Below are positions 31,701-43,415 of a stretch of DNA of 64,000 bases, in pieces. Both the position numbers and the translations under genes were made by a program. Position 1 is the first letter of the stretch. Each line of letters opens with the position of its first letter. The DNA lies in the NCBI GenBank assembly GCA_030710605.1, contig CP092876.1, positions 90,520,890-90,584,889 of the forward strand, read 5' to 3'. Under the pieces are notes generated by a model. It had not been told where the DNA came from and ran no database searches. It was given only the letters and a program-made list of their open reading frames with translations. This DNA is from Cordylochernes scorpioides (Eukaryota > Arthropoda > Arachnida > Pseudoscorpiones > Chernetidae).

Positions 31701-33578
31701 TTGAAGAATAATTTTGTTAAGATAACTATAAAAGGGAGTGAGGTACTGGCTTTGGTGGACTCTGGAGCAGACTATTCAGTTATATCAGAGGATTTCCGTC
31801 GTCATATAAGAACTCCTTTGTTATCTAGTAAAGGACCAATTATAAGAGTAGCAAACTCCAAATGCGTCAGAGCCCTAGGACGATGTGTTCTAAAGATTAA
31901 CGTAAATGAATTAACCCAACCATTCGAGTTTATTGTATTATCTGAGTGTAGTCATAAAGTTATCCTTGGTTGGGACTTTCTGAAATTAACTCAAGCCAAA
32001 ATTAATTGTGGGGAAAATGAGCTTTACTTAAAAGAAGCTCCTATGAAGGAAGAATTCTGTCCAGTAGACACCGTTTGCACTTTAGAGGATAGCATTATTC
32101 CACCCAACTCAATCAAGCAAATAACTGTTGTCTGTAGCAACATTACGGGAGTTCAAGAAGTTCTGATTTCTTGCTATAAGCCTCTTACTATGGATAAAGA
32201 AATAAATATTCCGGCCTCCGTTGTCAGTCTCAGCCATGGAAGGAGCAAGGTTTGGATGGCAAATGGGAGTGACTTTGCAAAGATCATTCCTGCAGGGATG
32301 AAAGTTGCTGAAATGTCTCTCATTGACACCAGTAATTTATGCTGCATAGATGGAGACAATGATGATTTTGAGAAAAATGAAAATAGATGCCCTGAGGACT
32401 TGGATAAACCTGTGACCCTTATAGACACTGATATATCCAATGAAGATAGAGTGAGAATGTTGGATGTTCTAAGGAGGTACACGGATGTATTTGAATTTCA
32501 AAAAGAAAAGCTTAAAACTTCATTTAAAGTTAAACATCGCATTGATACTGGAGATCATGCCCCTATTAAACAACGCCCATATAGAGTGTCACCAAAAGAA
32601 AGAAGCATTATTCAGACAGAAGTGGACAAAATGCTTAAACAAGGAATAATTGAACCATCGGATAGTCCCTGGTCCTCTCCTGTCGTTTTAGTTAAAAAGA
32701 AAGATGGAACCTGGAGGTTCTGTGGGGACTACCGCCGATTAAACATAATAACCAGGAAAGACGTATACCCATTACCCAGAATTGATGACACTCTGGACTC
32801 GTTGAGAGGAGCTTCCATATTCTCTACGATGGATTTGAAATCGGGGTATTGGCAGATCGAAGTTGATGAAGCTGATCGTGAGAAGACTGCTTTCGTAACC
32901 CCTGATGGCCTTTTCGAGTTTAGAGTGATGCCTTTCGGCCTTTGTAATGCCCCCGCGACCTTCGAGAGGATTATGGATAATCTCCTACGAGGACTCAAGT
33001 GGACCATCTGTCTCTGTTATTTGGACGACATCATAGTATTTTCTAAAACTATGGACGAACATCTACGACGTCTGGAAATGGTGTTGAGCTGCTTTTCAAA
33101 AGCTGGTCTCAGACTTAATTCAGAGAAATGTAGTTTTGGTACTAGCCAAATGAAGGTATTGGGACACTTGATTGATGGATGTGGTATTTATCCCGATCCA
33201 GACAAAGTAGAAGCTGTGATGAAATTTCCAAGACCAAAGAATGTCTGAGAAGTCAGGAGCTTTTTGGGTCTCTGCTCCTACTATCGTCGATTCATTAAGA
33301 GCTTTGCTGCCATAGCAGGGCCGTTGAACGAACTACTAAGAAAGGAAGTAAGGTTCATATGGACTGATAGTCGGGAAGCTTCGTTTAATCAGTTGAAGTC
33401 GGCTCTGACTTCTGAACCCGTTTTAGGTCACTTTGATGAGACTGCACCAATCTACGTCCATACCGATGCGAGTGGCTATGGCGTCGGTGCTGTTTTAGTA
33501 CAAATGAAAGATGGAGGTGAGAGGCCAATTGCCTATGCATCCGAACTCTATCTAAAGCAGAGAAAAACTATACTATAA
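31701..33578 (+). pseudogene. Gypsy B pol: protease, reverse transcriptase, RNase H
   Basis: The protease active site reads ALVDSGADYSVIS, followed by KVILGWDFLKL. The reverse transcriptase has FCGDYRRLN (the family usually has V before D), STMDLKSGYWQI, PFGLCNAPATF and YLDD. An in-frame TGA at 33246-33248 interrupts the connection, which otherwise continues EVRSFLGLCSYYRRFI. RNase H begins VHTDASGYGVGAV. A frameshift near 33570 follows. Confidence 0.85.
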
Positions 33579-33592
33579 CGGAAAAGGAGTTT

Positions 33593-35120
33593 TTGGCGGT
33601 AATTTGGTCAATCAACAAATTTCGACCTTACCTGTTTGGCCGCCCTTTTACTATCGTGACTGACCATCATTCCTTGTGCTGGCTAGCGAATTTGAAAGAC
33701 CCTTCTGGACGTCTCGCAAGATGGGCTCTGCGACTTCAGGAGTATGAAGTCACTGTTTGCTATAAAAACGGTCGCAAGCACAAGGACGCCGATTGCCTTT
33801 CCAGAAGTCCATTACCTGACACTTCGGAAGAAAAAGAGGAGGATATACCTTCCCTGGCAATATTGACTGATGTTGAAAAGGAACAAAAGCAGGATCCTTT
33901 ATTAGCAAAGATACTGAAAAACTGTGAAGATCCGAATTTTGAAAGATTTTCCATTATTGATAACATACTTTATAAGAAAAATTATGATCCCATAGGACGA
34001 CCTTGGTTGTTAGTGGTTCCAAAGTCCTTACGATTAGAGGTTCTTAGATTGCTTCATGACGCCCCTACAGCCGGACATCTAGGTTTTGCTAAAACATATG
34101 ACAGGATACGCAGAAGATTTTACTGGCCGGGTCTCTTCAGAAGTGTTCGCAATTATGTCGGACATTGCAGAGAATGCCAACGACGTAAGAGCATACCCCA
34201 ACTACCACCTGGAAATCTTAAACCCATAATTCCGTCCTCAGCTCCTTTCCAGAAAATAGGCGTGGACCTGTTGGGTAGATTCCCTTTGACTAGAGATGGC
34301 AACCGTTGGGTGATTGTTTGCACAGATTACCTCGCTAAATATGCAATAACGAAAGCCATTCCAACCGGAGGAGCAGTTGAGGTCGCAAGGTTTATATTGA
34401 ATGAGATCATACTCAAGCATGGAGCTCCTAAAGAGATGATTACGGATAGAGGGCGCTCATTTCAAGCAAAACTCATTAAAGAACTTACCAAAATGTGTCG
34501 AATGTCGCAGCACTTCACAACGGCCTATCACCCACAGACCAACGGCCTGACCGAGAGATTCAATAAGACCCTGGGAGACATGTTATCAATGTACGTTGAC
34601 GTAGAACAAAATAATTGGGACTCTGTTTTGCCCTTTGTTACTTTCGCTTATAATACGGCAAGACAGGAAACTACAGGCTTTTAACCCTTCTATTTAGTAC
34701 ATGGACGAGAGGCGGAAACAATGCTAGACACTCTGTTACCGTACCAGCCAGGTTACGAAGAAGACGAGCACATAAATCAGCTAATGACAGATGCTGAAGA
34801 CGCCCGCCAGCTAGCCCGCTTACACACCCTCAGAACTCAGGACATCGATAAAGCATTGATACGATGCGAGACATAAGCCTGTACATTACAACGTTGGCGA
34901 CCTCGTCTGGATCTTCACACCCGTACGAAAAGTTGGCCTATCAGAGAAGCTTTTAAGAAAATAATTCGGCCCATATAAAATAACCAAGAAGATCTCGGAT
35001 GTTAACTACGAGGTAATGGCGGTGGACGAATCTCGCAGAAGGAAGAGTTCCACGGATGTGGTTTATGTGTTACGTATGAAGCCCTACCAAGATCCTGAAC
35101 AACAGAACAATATCGTTTAA
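33593..35120 (+). pseudogene. Gypsy B pol: RNase H end and integrase
   Basis: The RNase H end shows TDHHSLCW and DADCLSR. The integrase has an HHCC finger (HLGFAKTYDR...CRECQRRK) and D, D, E positions in VDLLGRFP, TDRGRSF and NGLTERFNK. TAA at 34682-34684 truncates the reading inside the core-to-C-terminal linker (TTGF, then FYLVHGREAET). The remaining C-terminal part has further stops and frameshifts. Confidence 0.85.
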
Positions 35121-35177
35121 ATATCTGAACTTTCTGTGTAACTATGTAATTAATAAAAATCGGGACGCTGTTCTTCT

Positions 35178-35191
35178 GGGGAGGGAGGTGA
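35178..35191 (+). other. Polypurine tract of gypsy B
   Basis: GGGGAGGGAGGTGA lies directly before the 3' LTR and is the expected primer for plus-strand DNA. Confidence 0.8.
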
Positions 35192-35413
35192 TGTCGCGAA
35201 ATTTGTTTAGAGTGAAATCAAAGTAATTGTTTAATTATCAAATGTATTTAAATATTTTAATAGTTCGATGTTATGTAAATTTTGTAACTGTATATATTTC
35301 CTTCTTTTTCTTTAAATAGGGAGTGAGAAAGATATCACTCAATTTGCGAGTCTTAATTTAATAATAAACCTGCTGAAATAGCTCTGTGTACCTCTATTCT
35401 TTTAATTGCGACA
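35192..35413 (+). repeat. 3' LTR of gypsy B
   Basis: The LTR starts TGTCGCGAAATTTG and ends TTAATTGCGACA. It is three bases shorter than the 5' LTR. Confidence 0.9.
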
Positions 35414-35750
35414 ATAGTAGATGATCACTATTGATGGGTGTTTGCTGCCGATCCAATATCCAAACTTTTATCTAATTGCTGATACGTAATTCTTCAATCG
35501 TCTCTAAGTAAAAAATCTAACCAGCTCAATTTTTTCTTGGGTCACTGCTGTCGGTGGTCGACCTAAACAAGGTTCATCTTCGAAGTTTTTTTTTTTCAAA
35601 TTGAAAAATATTCATTGAACCAATTAAAAACTGTTCTGATAGAAGGAGCTTTATCTACTAAAGCATTCATCGAATTTTCATAGGATCTTTATAAATTGAA
35701 TTACTTTTAAAATCATAAGAGATAATGGGCATAAACATCCTCTAGTCAAC
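35414..35750 (-). pseudogene. Mariner-type transposase, N-terminal half
   Basis: This is the counterpart of 1-330, with minus-strand fragments such as GEPCLGRPPTAVT. Together with 27480-28170 it makes one old mariner split by gypsy B. Confidence 0.55.
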
Positions 35751-36619
35751 TCTTTTGGGCTCGATGCAATGTTTAGGAATTACAGCTGCGCTGTCAACAA
35801 AATCGCGCCCTTTATGATACATCGTTGTTACTATTTTATGAAAAGAATTATGTCAGGTTGCTTTAATGTAGGTTTTAATGATATGAATCATTTTTATTAT
35901 TTCAATAATTTAATATTGATTGCAAAAACCTTTGGAGTGACCCTTGTAATTAATCCTATACTAGAATGGCAGAGATGGTCGAAAGTTTGAGACTACGATA
36001 ATGAAATTAAAAGAAACTTATTTACAGAAATCTATGGTAATGTTTATTTTTGTCCAGGAGATATTCAAACCAATTCATATACTATATATGAATAATTAAC
36101 ATTATTTGTTGGTTCTGATGTTAAAGTACAGACTATTCCACGCTGACTAGGCACAACTACACGTAAAGCGTACCTTGTTGGATTTAAAAAATTCAATGAA
36201 AGAAAGCACGGTAAATATTTCGATGATATTCTTGGTTAATGAAAAATGAAAGTTTTGAAGATAATTTGTTGGTTGGAAGTTGGTTTGGAAAAAATATAAT
36301 TCCCTGAGGAGAGAGGCAGTGAGACACTGAAACGTCGGAAAATAAATAAATAATTGGTTGATGCGGCTATAAACCTAAATAATTAGTTTATATTTATTCC
36401 AATAGATGAGGTAACCATCAGCAATATCAGTTTCCCAATCTGTATTATTTTTTTCAACCGCCTGATCAGATAACAATTTCACACTTCTGTTCTAACCCAA
36501 TTTAGCTGTTTTTACACTTGGAGAAATTACTGTTTCAATGAAGTGTAGAGGCCTGTCTTTATAATTTTGGAGAGATTTGTCTTAAAAAAAAAACAACTAA
36601 TATAATTTACTTGGAAGAG
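35751..36619. other. Insulin-2 3' flank, no gene seen
   Basis: The stretch is colinear with 340-460 and 1969-2686 of copy 1 and lacks the 1.5-kb Helitron found there. It contains a GTGACAGCGAGTCAC-type repeat at about 36298-36362. Confidence 0.6.
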
Positions 36620-36625
36620 TTTATT
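36620..36625 (-). promoter_or_regulatory. Poly(A) signal AATAAA of insulin-2
   Basis: AATAAA on the minus strand lies about 50 nt after the insulin-2 stop, at the position equivalent to 2687-2692. Confidence 0.55.
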
Positions 36626-36674
36626 AAGAAGGCAATAAATATAGTGAGCCAAGAAGATATTGTTTAATTCAGCT

Positions 36675-36850
36675 CTATTCAGGCGCGCAGTAGTAGACTC
36701 TGATGTGGTTATAGCTGCAGGGAGAGCGACAGCATTCTTCAACAATGCCTCGTTTGATCGCCGACATCATATTGTTTGCTCTCTTGTTGTCCAGGAACAT
36801 TTCTGGTTCTGATGCGGCGAGAGAGTCTTGAACACGCACAACAGGGTTAT
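36675..36850 (-). CDS. Insulin-2 exon 3: C-peptide end and A chain
   Basis: The acceptor TTATAG is followed by the phase-1 continuation, the IKR site and the A chain. The exon is 176 nt, as in paralogue 1. Confidence 0.9.
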
Positions 36851-39800
36851 CTATAATCGAATAAGAATACATATTGAAATGGAACACCAAGCTGGTTATT
36901 ATTTAATATGGATATCGAATTTATAAATTTAATTGCCATCAATCATTAATATTTTGTACAAATAAATTTACTAGAAAAATGTTTATTTTAAATATCATCA
37001 AATATTTCATCTACAGACCTTTCTTTTAAAAAATATCAAATATTATATCTATAGACAGGTCTGTAAAAAAATATTATATTTGATGTTATTTAAAAGTAAC
37101 CTATTGGCAGTAAATATATTTGTAATAAAAATAAATATAGAATGTTGTATAAAAATGGCAGATTTGAAGCATGAATGTCTCTTTTACACATAATTCAAAC
37201 TTTTACTATCTTCGGTTGACGAGAAAATATTGGTGAACCCTTACAATAGTTACGCCAATTTTATCAACCAGACCGCTCCCTAGAGCTCTAAAACTGTATT
37301 GGATAATTATGCTTATATATTCTATACTGCAGGGTGGAATCCTAGAATGGGATTCAAGAAAACAATGGACATAAGCTTTTAGCGCAGTAGAATTATATAT
37401 AAATATTTGCATTGAGCAATGTTCTTCCGCAAACAATAGGGACGAGGCCAGTTAGGTAAATTTAATTATAAGCCAATAACGGGTCATCTATTTATAAAAA
37501 AATGAAGTATTAAAGAATGAATGTTTATTTTACAATGGAATAAATTCCTAGAGGAGGGTGACAGCGAGTCACTGAAACGTCGGGAACAAAATATAAATAA
37601 GTGGTTGATGTAGCTTTATATCAAAACTTTGTATTTTCGACAAATACCTTTTTGGTAAATACTTCAGCTGATAACGAATTAGCGATGCTAAAAGAATTTC
37701 AATAAGTTTAATTAGGACGTTTTACTTTATGTGGAGATAAATCAAGAGGGTGGGGCATAATAGATTCTCATTCTGGAGGTGGAAATGGAGACAGATCCTC
37801 AAAGCACATATAGAGTATATATTCATATGTAGAATAGATTCAAAATTAGCGCATTTATATTAAATTAAAAATGAGGAGATATTTAATGCGCTATTAATTT
37901 CATTCAAATAGCGATTAGCTTTCGGCATATCTTCCTACTTCTACTCAAAAGTACAAAGCTAGATCAAATTTTTTTAGGTATTAGAGAGAGGGATTGCGAT
38001 ATTGGAACTACTTTATTACATATTTATTAATATAAGGTTTTATATTAAGTTAAATATAAAATAAATGTATATATATGAATAACTAAGATTTATAAGGATA
38101 AATAGATAAAGAGAGAGTAGAGTTCATTTGATATTTTTTCAAAAAGAAACTCATTTCCAGAAAGATGTTGCATTATTATAATTTATATCCAAGAGATTTA
38201 AATCAAGTATGTTTTTATGAAATTTTATCGAATCAGAGATGATAAAATTTAACATCAAACGATATAATTTCTTATTTGAATGAAAAGAACTCAACTCAAG
38301 TAATCTTTGGTATTATTTTGATCTATATTTATATTAATTAAATATATATTTCAGAGAATTTCAAAAAGAATCATAGAACTCAGAATTCGCGAGAGAATTG
38401 GTTATCTATATAGATTTCAGATAATAAATAAATCAAACGAGGCTCTGGAACACTCGTGAGTGCGGAATTCGAGTTGCTTTCTAAAAGTGTGAACATAGGG
38501 TGTACTTACAGTAAAAGCAGACGCTAATTACACACCATGATTATCATGGCCACGTTTATTTGGTATATATACCACCAACATGAAATATATATTAAAATAT
38601 AGTATAAATATTTATATAATATCAAAAAGGCATATCCTGACCTGGGTCACATGAACTTATAGATTTTAGAGCGCCATCTAGTGGATCAGATTTCAACTAA
38701 ACGCTCATTTAGCAGGTTACCTGATATTTTGTTAACCTATTTTCTTGATAATTCAAAATAAGCCAACCACGAATCCGTTTTGGGCTGTTTGGCCCTCGTT
38801 AGCGTGGCTTATATAAAGTAGAAATGTTCGCTCTAAAAGACAAAACCGTGTTGCAGAGCCAAATGGTCAATTTCTTCCAGGACTCGGTGTACTGACCTGG
38901 AAAAAGGGCTCTTTTGGTCGGCTCGTAGACGCCATTTGGGCAAACTATTGAAACAGCTTCAGCGAGATAATGGCCACATAGATTCTGTTTGCGCTTCTGG
39001 AGGGAGATGGCGCCGCAGAGAGTGATGGTCAATACCAGAATCACCAACACCTGTCAACACACGAAGATACAGACTTAAATAGTACCAGAAACCCAAAGAC
39101 TCATTCTCGAAGCAATCAAACCATGAAGAACCCTAAACGTTTTTTTTTCTCTTTTAAAATCTCATAAAGGCATTTTTGGATAATTTTTATAAAAAACATC
39201 AGAACGGTTTCTTATGGGATTAGAAGAAGTCCCAGTCATATATCATGGAGGGATTCGAACAAACATAAAAAAAAGATGATTCTTTATATGTTTTAAATTA
39301 AATGAACCTAAGCTACACATTAATACAATGAATGAACATGTAGTTAAAAATAAACATAGAACACTCTTTTCTAGTGAACAATTCTCCAAGTACGTATTTT
39401 TCAGCACTTACACAAAAACCTATACTGCGATAAATCAATGAAAAAACAACTTTCTAGCTCACAAGATAAACATAGACCTTTCTATTCCAATGAACAATAA
39501 TTTTCTGCTTCTACAAAATAAACCTAAATCATGATAATTTAATGAATTTTTAAATGTAGCTTACAAAATTGAAATTTAAAATTATTGATATCACTTTGTC
39601 TTTTACACAAGTAAACTTTACCAGGCTAAAGACATAAATAAAGCTACTTAGATTACAAAAAGTGACACTATTCCAATAAGCATAATGCTAGGTTTGTACT
39701 CACAATATATATCTACAATACGGTAGTGTAAGAAAGTATACAGCTTACAAAATAAACATAAACTGCCTACTCTCTATTCAAATGAACACAATACTATTCA

Positions 39801-40965
39801 TCGCTTACACATTAAACCTAGTACACGTTAATACAATGAATAAAACATAGAGCTTACAAATATAACATAGTCTGGCCCATCTATTCCAATGAACACAATA
39901 CTACTTTATCGCTCACGCAATAAATTTATACCACGTTACTACCTTGAATGAAATAACTCATCTTATAAAAAAAAAGAACGGTCAATCTATTCCAACGAAC
40001 AATTCTACTTTCGCATTTACACAATAAAGTTTACCATGCTAATAAAATGAATAAAACAACTTAGATTACAAAATGAACAAAGAACGGCCATCTATTCCAA
40101 TGAACAATACTACTTTAGCGCTTGCACAATAAAATTATACCATGCTAATACGAAGAAAAAACCAAATTATCTTACAAAAATGAACATAGAATGACCAATA
40201 TACTCCAATGAACAATTCTACTTTAGCACTAACACAATAAATTTCAAGAGAGATCAATAAACTATAAAAATGAGGAATAAAGAAATACTATCTTCCGAAC
40301 TGACATGAATTCACTCGGCTCCCATGTTGATTAGAAGTTGAACTGTTATCCCACTTACAAGGCCATCAATGGCTTATATTAATTCCTAAGCAACTACACA
40401 TTGAGATATTTAAAACAAATGTGTATATTTAGCACCTTCGTGAGATGCTACACAATACTACTTTAGCGCTTGCACAATAAAATTATACCATGCTAATACG
40501 AAGGAAAAAACCAAATTATCTTACAAAAATGAACATAGAATGACCAATATACTCCAATGAACAATTCTACTTTAGCACTAACACAATAAATTTCAAGAGA
40601 GATCAATAAACTATAAAAATGAAGAATAAAGAAATACTATCTTCCGAACTGACATGAATTCACTCGGCTCCCATGTTGATTAGAAGTTGAACTGTTATCC
40701 CACTTACAAGGCAATGCCAGAAATATAACTTAAAGGTGAATAGCCTCCTTCTGATAAAAGAAAAAGAATTAAGTTGTTGATTGGAAGCCACAAACTAATA
40801 TTAAAACAGAAATTGCAAATGATAGTAATGATAAGAATATATACATTTTTGAGATTATTATTAACTGAGAATAAAAAATTACCACAATAAACAGTAGTTT
40901 CAAATTTAAACACAAATTAAAATGTAACACAATGGAGAGAAATGACTTACCCTGAAACAAGCCAT
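36675..40965 (-). CDS. Insulin-like peptide precursor, paralogue 2 (three exons)
   Basis: The coding exons are complement(36675-36850, 38897-39050, 40951-40965), giving 114 residues with the same exon lengths and phases as paralogue 1. The signal peptide is unchanged. The B chain reads QNLCGHYLAEAVSIVC after a QKRK site. C-peptide changes include VVRVQDSL for VVVVPDSF. The A chain again starts GIVEECCRSPC, has nine residues before its last cysteine, and ends CAPE instead of CKPE. All splice sites are intact. Conservation of cysteines and cleavage sites with scattered substitutions elsewhere suggests a second working gene. It lies about 34 kb from paralogue 1 on the same strand. Confidence 0.92.
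36851..38896 (-). other. Insulin-2 intron 2
   Basis: The intron is colinear with 2916-4973, including the GTGACAGCGAGTCAC-type repeat (about 37546-37612) and the hairpin repeat (about 38436-38565). No other gene is seen. Confidence 0.8.
38436..38565. repeat. Hairpin-forming interspersed repeat
   Basis: This is the paralogue-2 copy of the unit at 4515-4640, with the same pair of opposing stem arms. Confidence 0.55.
38897..39050 (-). CDS. Insulin-2 exon 2: signal peptide, B chain, start of C-peptide
   Basis: The exon has 154 nt between a GACAG acceptor and a GTCAGT donor. It encodes VLVILVLTITLCGA and the B chain with the LCG...VC cysteine spacing. Confidence 0.9.
39300..40260. repeat. Degenerate ~110-bp tandem array in insulin-2 intron 1
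   Basis: Recurring motifs are TCTATTCCAATGAACA, CTACTTTAGCGCT and ATACCATGCTAATA. The same array family occupies intron 1 in all three insulin copies. Confidence 0.75.
40105..40364 (+). repeat. 260-bp duplication, first copy
   Basis: The block starts CAATACTACTTTAGCG and ends CCCACTTACAAGGC. It is repeated almost unchanged at 40453-40712 but is single in paralogue 1. Confidence 0.85.
40453..40712 (+). repeat. 260-bp duplication, second copy
   Basis: This is the second copy of the block, offset by 348 bp. It makes intron 1 of insulin-2 longer than that of insulin-1. Confidence 0.85.
40951..40965 (-). CDS. Insulin-2 exon 1 (five codons)
   Basis: The exon encodes MACFR with donor GTAAGT, identical to paralogues 1 and 3. 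Confidence 0.85.
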
Positions 40966-40969
40966 GTCT

Positions 40970-41003
40970 ACTGACACGCCAGAAGGCGGCGCCATCTTAT
41001 ATA
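40970..41003 (-). promoter_or_regulatory. Insulin-2 core promoter
   Basis: TATATAA begins at 41003 on the minus strand and TCAGT occupies 40974-40970, with the same 31-bp spacing and 7-nt leader as paralogue 1. Confidence 0.75.
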
Positions 41004-41405
41004 CCCGTTCTCTGCATCGATTCCAGACGACCAGAACAGCTGTACATCAGATTAATGTCTTAGAGGCTTGTCAAAACATGTGAGGGAGATAAATATTTGG
41101 ATATTAAATTATATAGATATATATGTTAGAATTCCCGTTTCTCTTAGATTTCTTCAATAGAAGTGAATTTACTAGAAGAGGAATTGCCGGTTATCATTTC
41201 GAAAAAGAAGGAAAATCAAAAGGCAATGACATTCTTTACTTATATGGTATAATCTTGACCATGCCTTAAACTACTTGTATGACGTCCTTCAACAGGCTAT
41301 TACCGAATAAATGAATCAAGAGAAGATATAATATGTATATACATGAAGATATTTACATAATTGACATTAAATCTATTCTACATATGAATATATATACTCT
41401 ATATA

Positions 41406-42617
41406 GGTGTGTTCAAAATGTATCGCTAATTATGAATTTTCGCGGGTTACGTATATTCGAATTTCGATCTTTTTGTGGCTTTATGTTGGTACTCATGTCT
41501 CTCACTTATGCCGACAAGCTCGTCCATTTTGAATGTTGACTTAATTTTTGACAGCTGCTTTGCTTGCAGGTGTTTTGGATCGTCTTCGATTTTTACCTAT
41601 TAAAAAAATGGATCAAAGAACCTGTATAAAATTTTGTTTGAAAAACGAAATTGAGTGCGCGGATGCATTCCGAATGTTGACTGTGGCATACGGAGAAGCT
41701 ACCTACCTCCGAAGCAACGTTTATCGGTGGTACAAAATGTTCTCAGAAGGCCGAGAAGATGTAAACGACGAAGGGCGTGCCGGACGCCCGAGCACTACAA
41801 CAACAGACGAAAAAATTAATGAAGTGGAGAAAATGATATTGGCTAATCGTCAAATCACCGTTAGAGAAATTGCTGAGGACCTAAACATATCGATTGGCTC
41901 GTGCCATTCGATTTTTATCAATGATTTGGGCATGAGACGGGTCACCGCGAAATTCGTACCAAAATTGCTCAATTGCGTCCAAAAACAGCATCGCATGAAC
42001 ATTGCTAATGAGATGTTGGACTCTGTCCTCGACGACCCAAATTTGCTCCAGAGGGTCATAACTGGTGATGAAATGTGGGTTTATGGTTATGACGTGGAAA
42101 CCAAAGCTCAATCATCTCAATGGAAGCTGCCGCACGAACAAAACCGAAAAAAGCTCGCCAAGTTCAGTCGAATGTGAAAGTTTTGCTGACAGTTTTCTTC
42201 GATTGCAGGAGCGTGGTGCATCATGAGTTCTTGCCACAGGGCAGAATGGTTAATAGGGAATATTACCTGCACGTTATACGCAATTTGCGCGAAGCAATCC
42301 GCCAGAAACGCCCGGATTTGTTGAAGAACAAAAATTGGCTTTTGCACCACGATAACGCCCCTGCTCACACATCGTTGCTTGTGCGCGGCTTTTTGGCCAA
42401 AAACAACACACTAATGATGCCGCAGCCACCGTTTACCCCAGATCTGGCCCCCTGTGACTTTTTCTTGTTCCCTAAACTGAAGAGGCCCATGAGAGGACGA
42501 CGTTACGCTACTCTTGACGAGATAAAGACGGCATCGAAGGAGGAGCTGAAAAAGATTTTTTGAAGTGCTTCGAAGATTGGAAAAACCGTTGGCACTAGTG
42601 TATAATATCTCATGGGG
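41406..42617 (+). mobile_element. Mariner element, 3'-truncated
   Basis: The element begins GGTGTGTTCAAAATG after a TA dinucleotide. Paralogue 1 at about 6800-6807 has the uninterrupted TA site. At the 3' end the transposase reading stops at CIISHGD and passes directly into gypsy C sequence without a terminal repeat, so the right part is lost. Confidence 0.8.
41608..42604 (+). pseudogene. Mariner transposase, frameshifted
   Basis: The reading starts MDQRTCIKFCLKNEIECADA and includes a helix-turn-helix region and EGRAGRPST. The first catalytic Asp is in TGDEMWVYGYD. A frameshift near 42130-42150 shifts the reading to VKVLLTVFFDC, then HHDNAPAHTS (second Asp) and PDLAPCDFFLFPKLK (third Asp, the D34D mariner spacing). 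Another shift near 42560 gives KCFEDWKNRWH, stop, CIISHGD. It is inactive. Confidence 0.88.
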
Positions 42618-43415
42618 ACCTTTCCAAAACTTGTTTCAATTGCTCCTTTTCCTTATATGCTAAATTTTCGTTTATCTGAAATTGGGGTTCTTCATGCTCT
42701 TTTTGTCCACTTTCTTCCATAAGATTCACTTCGGCTGGCTGGCTTCCAAAGCACAAAGTTTGGTTTTTTAATATTTTTAATGGTCGAGGGTAAGGGTTTG
42801 TTATCCAGATATATGTTTCCTTATTCACAACATTTATTAAGCTTCTCGCTAGTCGAAGTCCATTTGTTTGAAACATTTTATGGTTCTCGATGATGTATTC
42901 GCCATCCTCTGCTTCTACAAATGCATTAATCGATTTAATAGAAAGTTCTGGTATAATGGCATCCTTTGCACTTTTTATTTTCTTCTGTTGATATTTGATT
43001 ACGTCACGATTTTCTGTCAAGTCATATTTGATTATTTCACGCTGACAATCAATTTTTGCGTTCATTTTCTTAAGAAAATCTCGTCCAAGTATAAATATTC
43101 GCAAATGTGTTCTCATTATCACAAATTGATGGGTAATTGTTTTGTCATCAAATTTTATATTTAAAACAATATTTCCTACGATATCTAATTCTTTGCAATC
43201 GGGTCCGGAGCACATTTTATCAGGGTTTATTATTTCAAGACCTGTATTAAGAGCTGTACTAAGGTCGACCATTGAAAGATCGGCGCCTGTATCAATCAAA
43301 GCTTCGCAGATACCGATTCTATCCATGTTAATGTTTATTTTATATTTGGGGTCCAACATTTTAATTCCATTTGTGGTCGACTTGCTTTGATTGACGGACT
43401 CAGGCGCGATGTTTA
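42618..43415 (-). CDS. Gypsy C protease region, expressed by -1 frameshift
   Basis: The frame is open from the slippery site at 43416-43422. It reads LNIAPESVNQSKSTTNG, then MLDPKYKI and the aspartic protease motif ALIDTGADLSMV, followed by IFILGRDFLKKM on the flap side. It continues for about 150 residues to QLKQVLER, the usual lead-in to reverse transcriptase, where the sequence joins the truncated mariner. The reverse transcriptase, RNase H and integrase are missing from the window. Confidence 0.8.

Larger units (their letters stand above)
28171..35413 (+). mobile_element. Gypsy-type retrotransposon B with two LTRs
   Basis: LTRs at 28171-28395 and 35192-35413 differ by about five substitutions and two small gaps, so the insertion is fairly young. 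A primer-binding site follows the 5' LTR and a strong purine tract (GGGGAGGGAGGTGA) precedes the 3' LTR. Gag, protease, reverse transcriptase, RNase H and integrase occur in order, with no envelope gene. A 2-kb Helitron splits gag. Several stops and frameshifts make it inactive. The host is an older mariner; flanking ATAT and ATAG may be a mutated target duplication. Confidence 0.9.
39051..40950 (-). other. Insulin-2 intron 1
   Basis: The intron is about 1.9 kb, longer than in paralogue 1 because its tandem array (39300-40260) is longer and a 260-bp block is duplicated (40105-40364 and 40453-40712). Confidence 0.75.
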
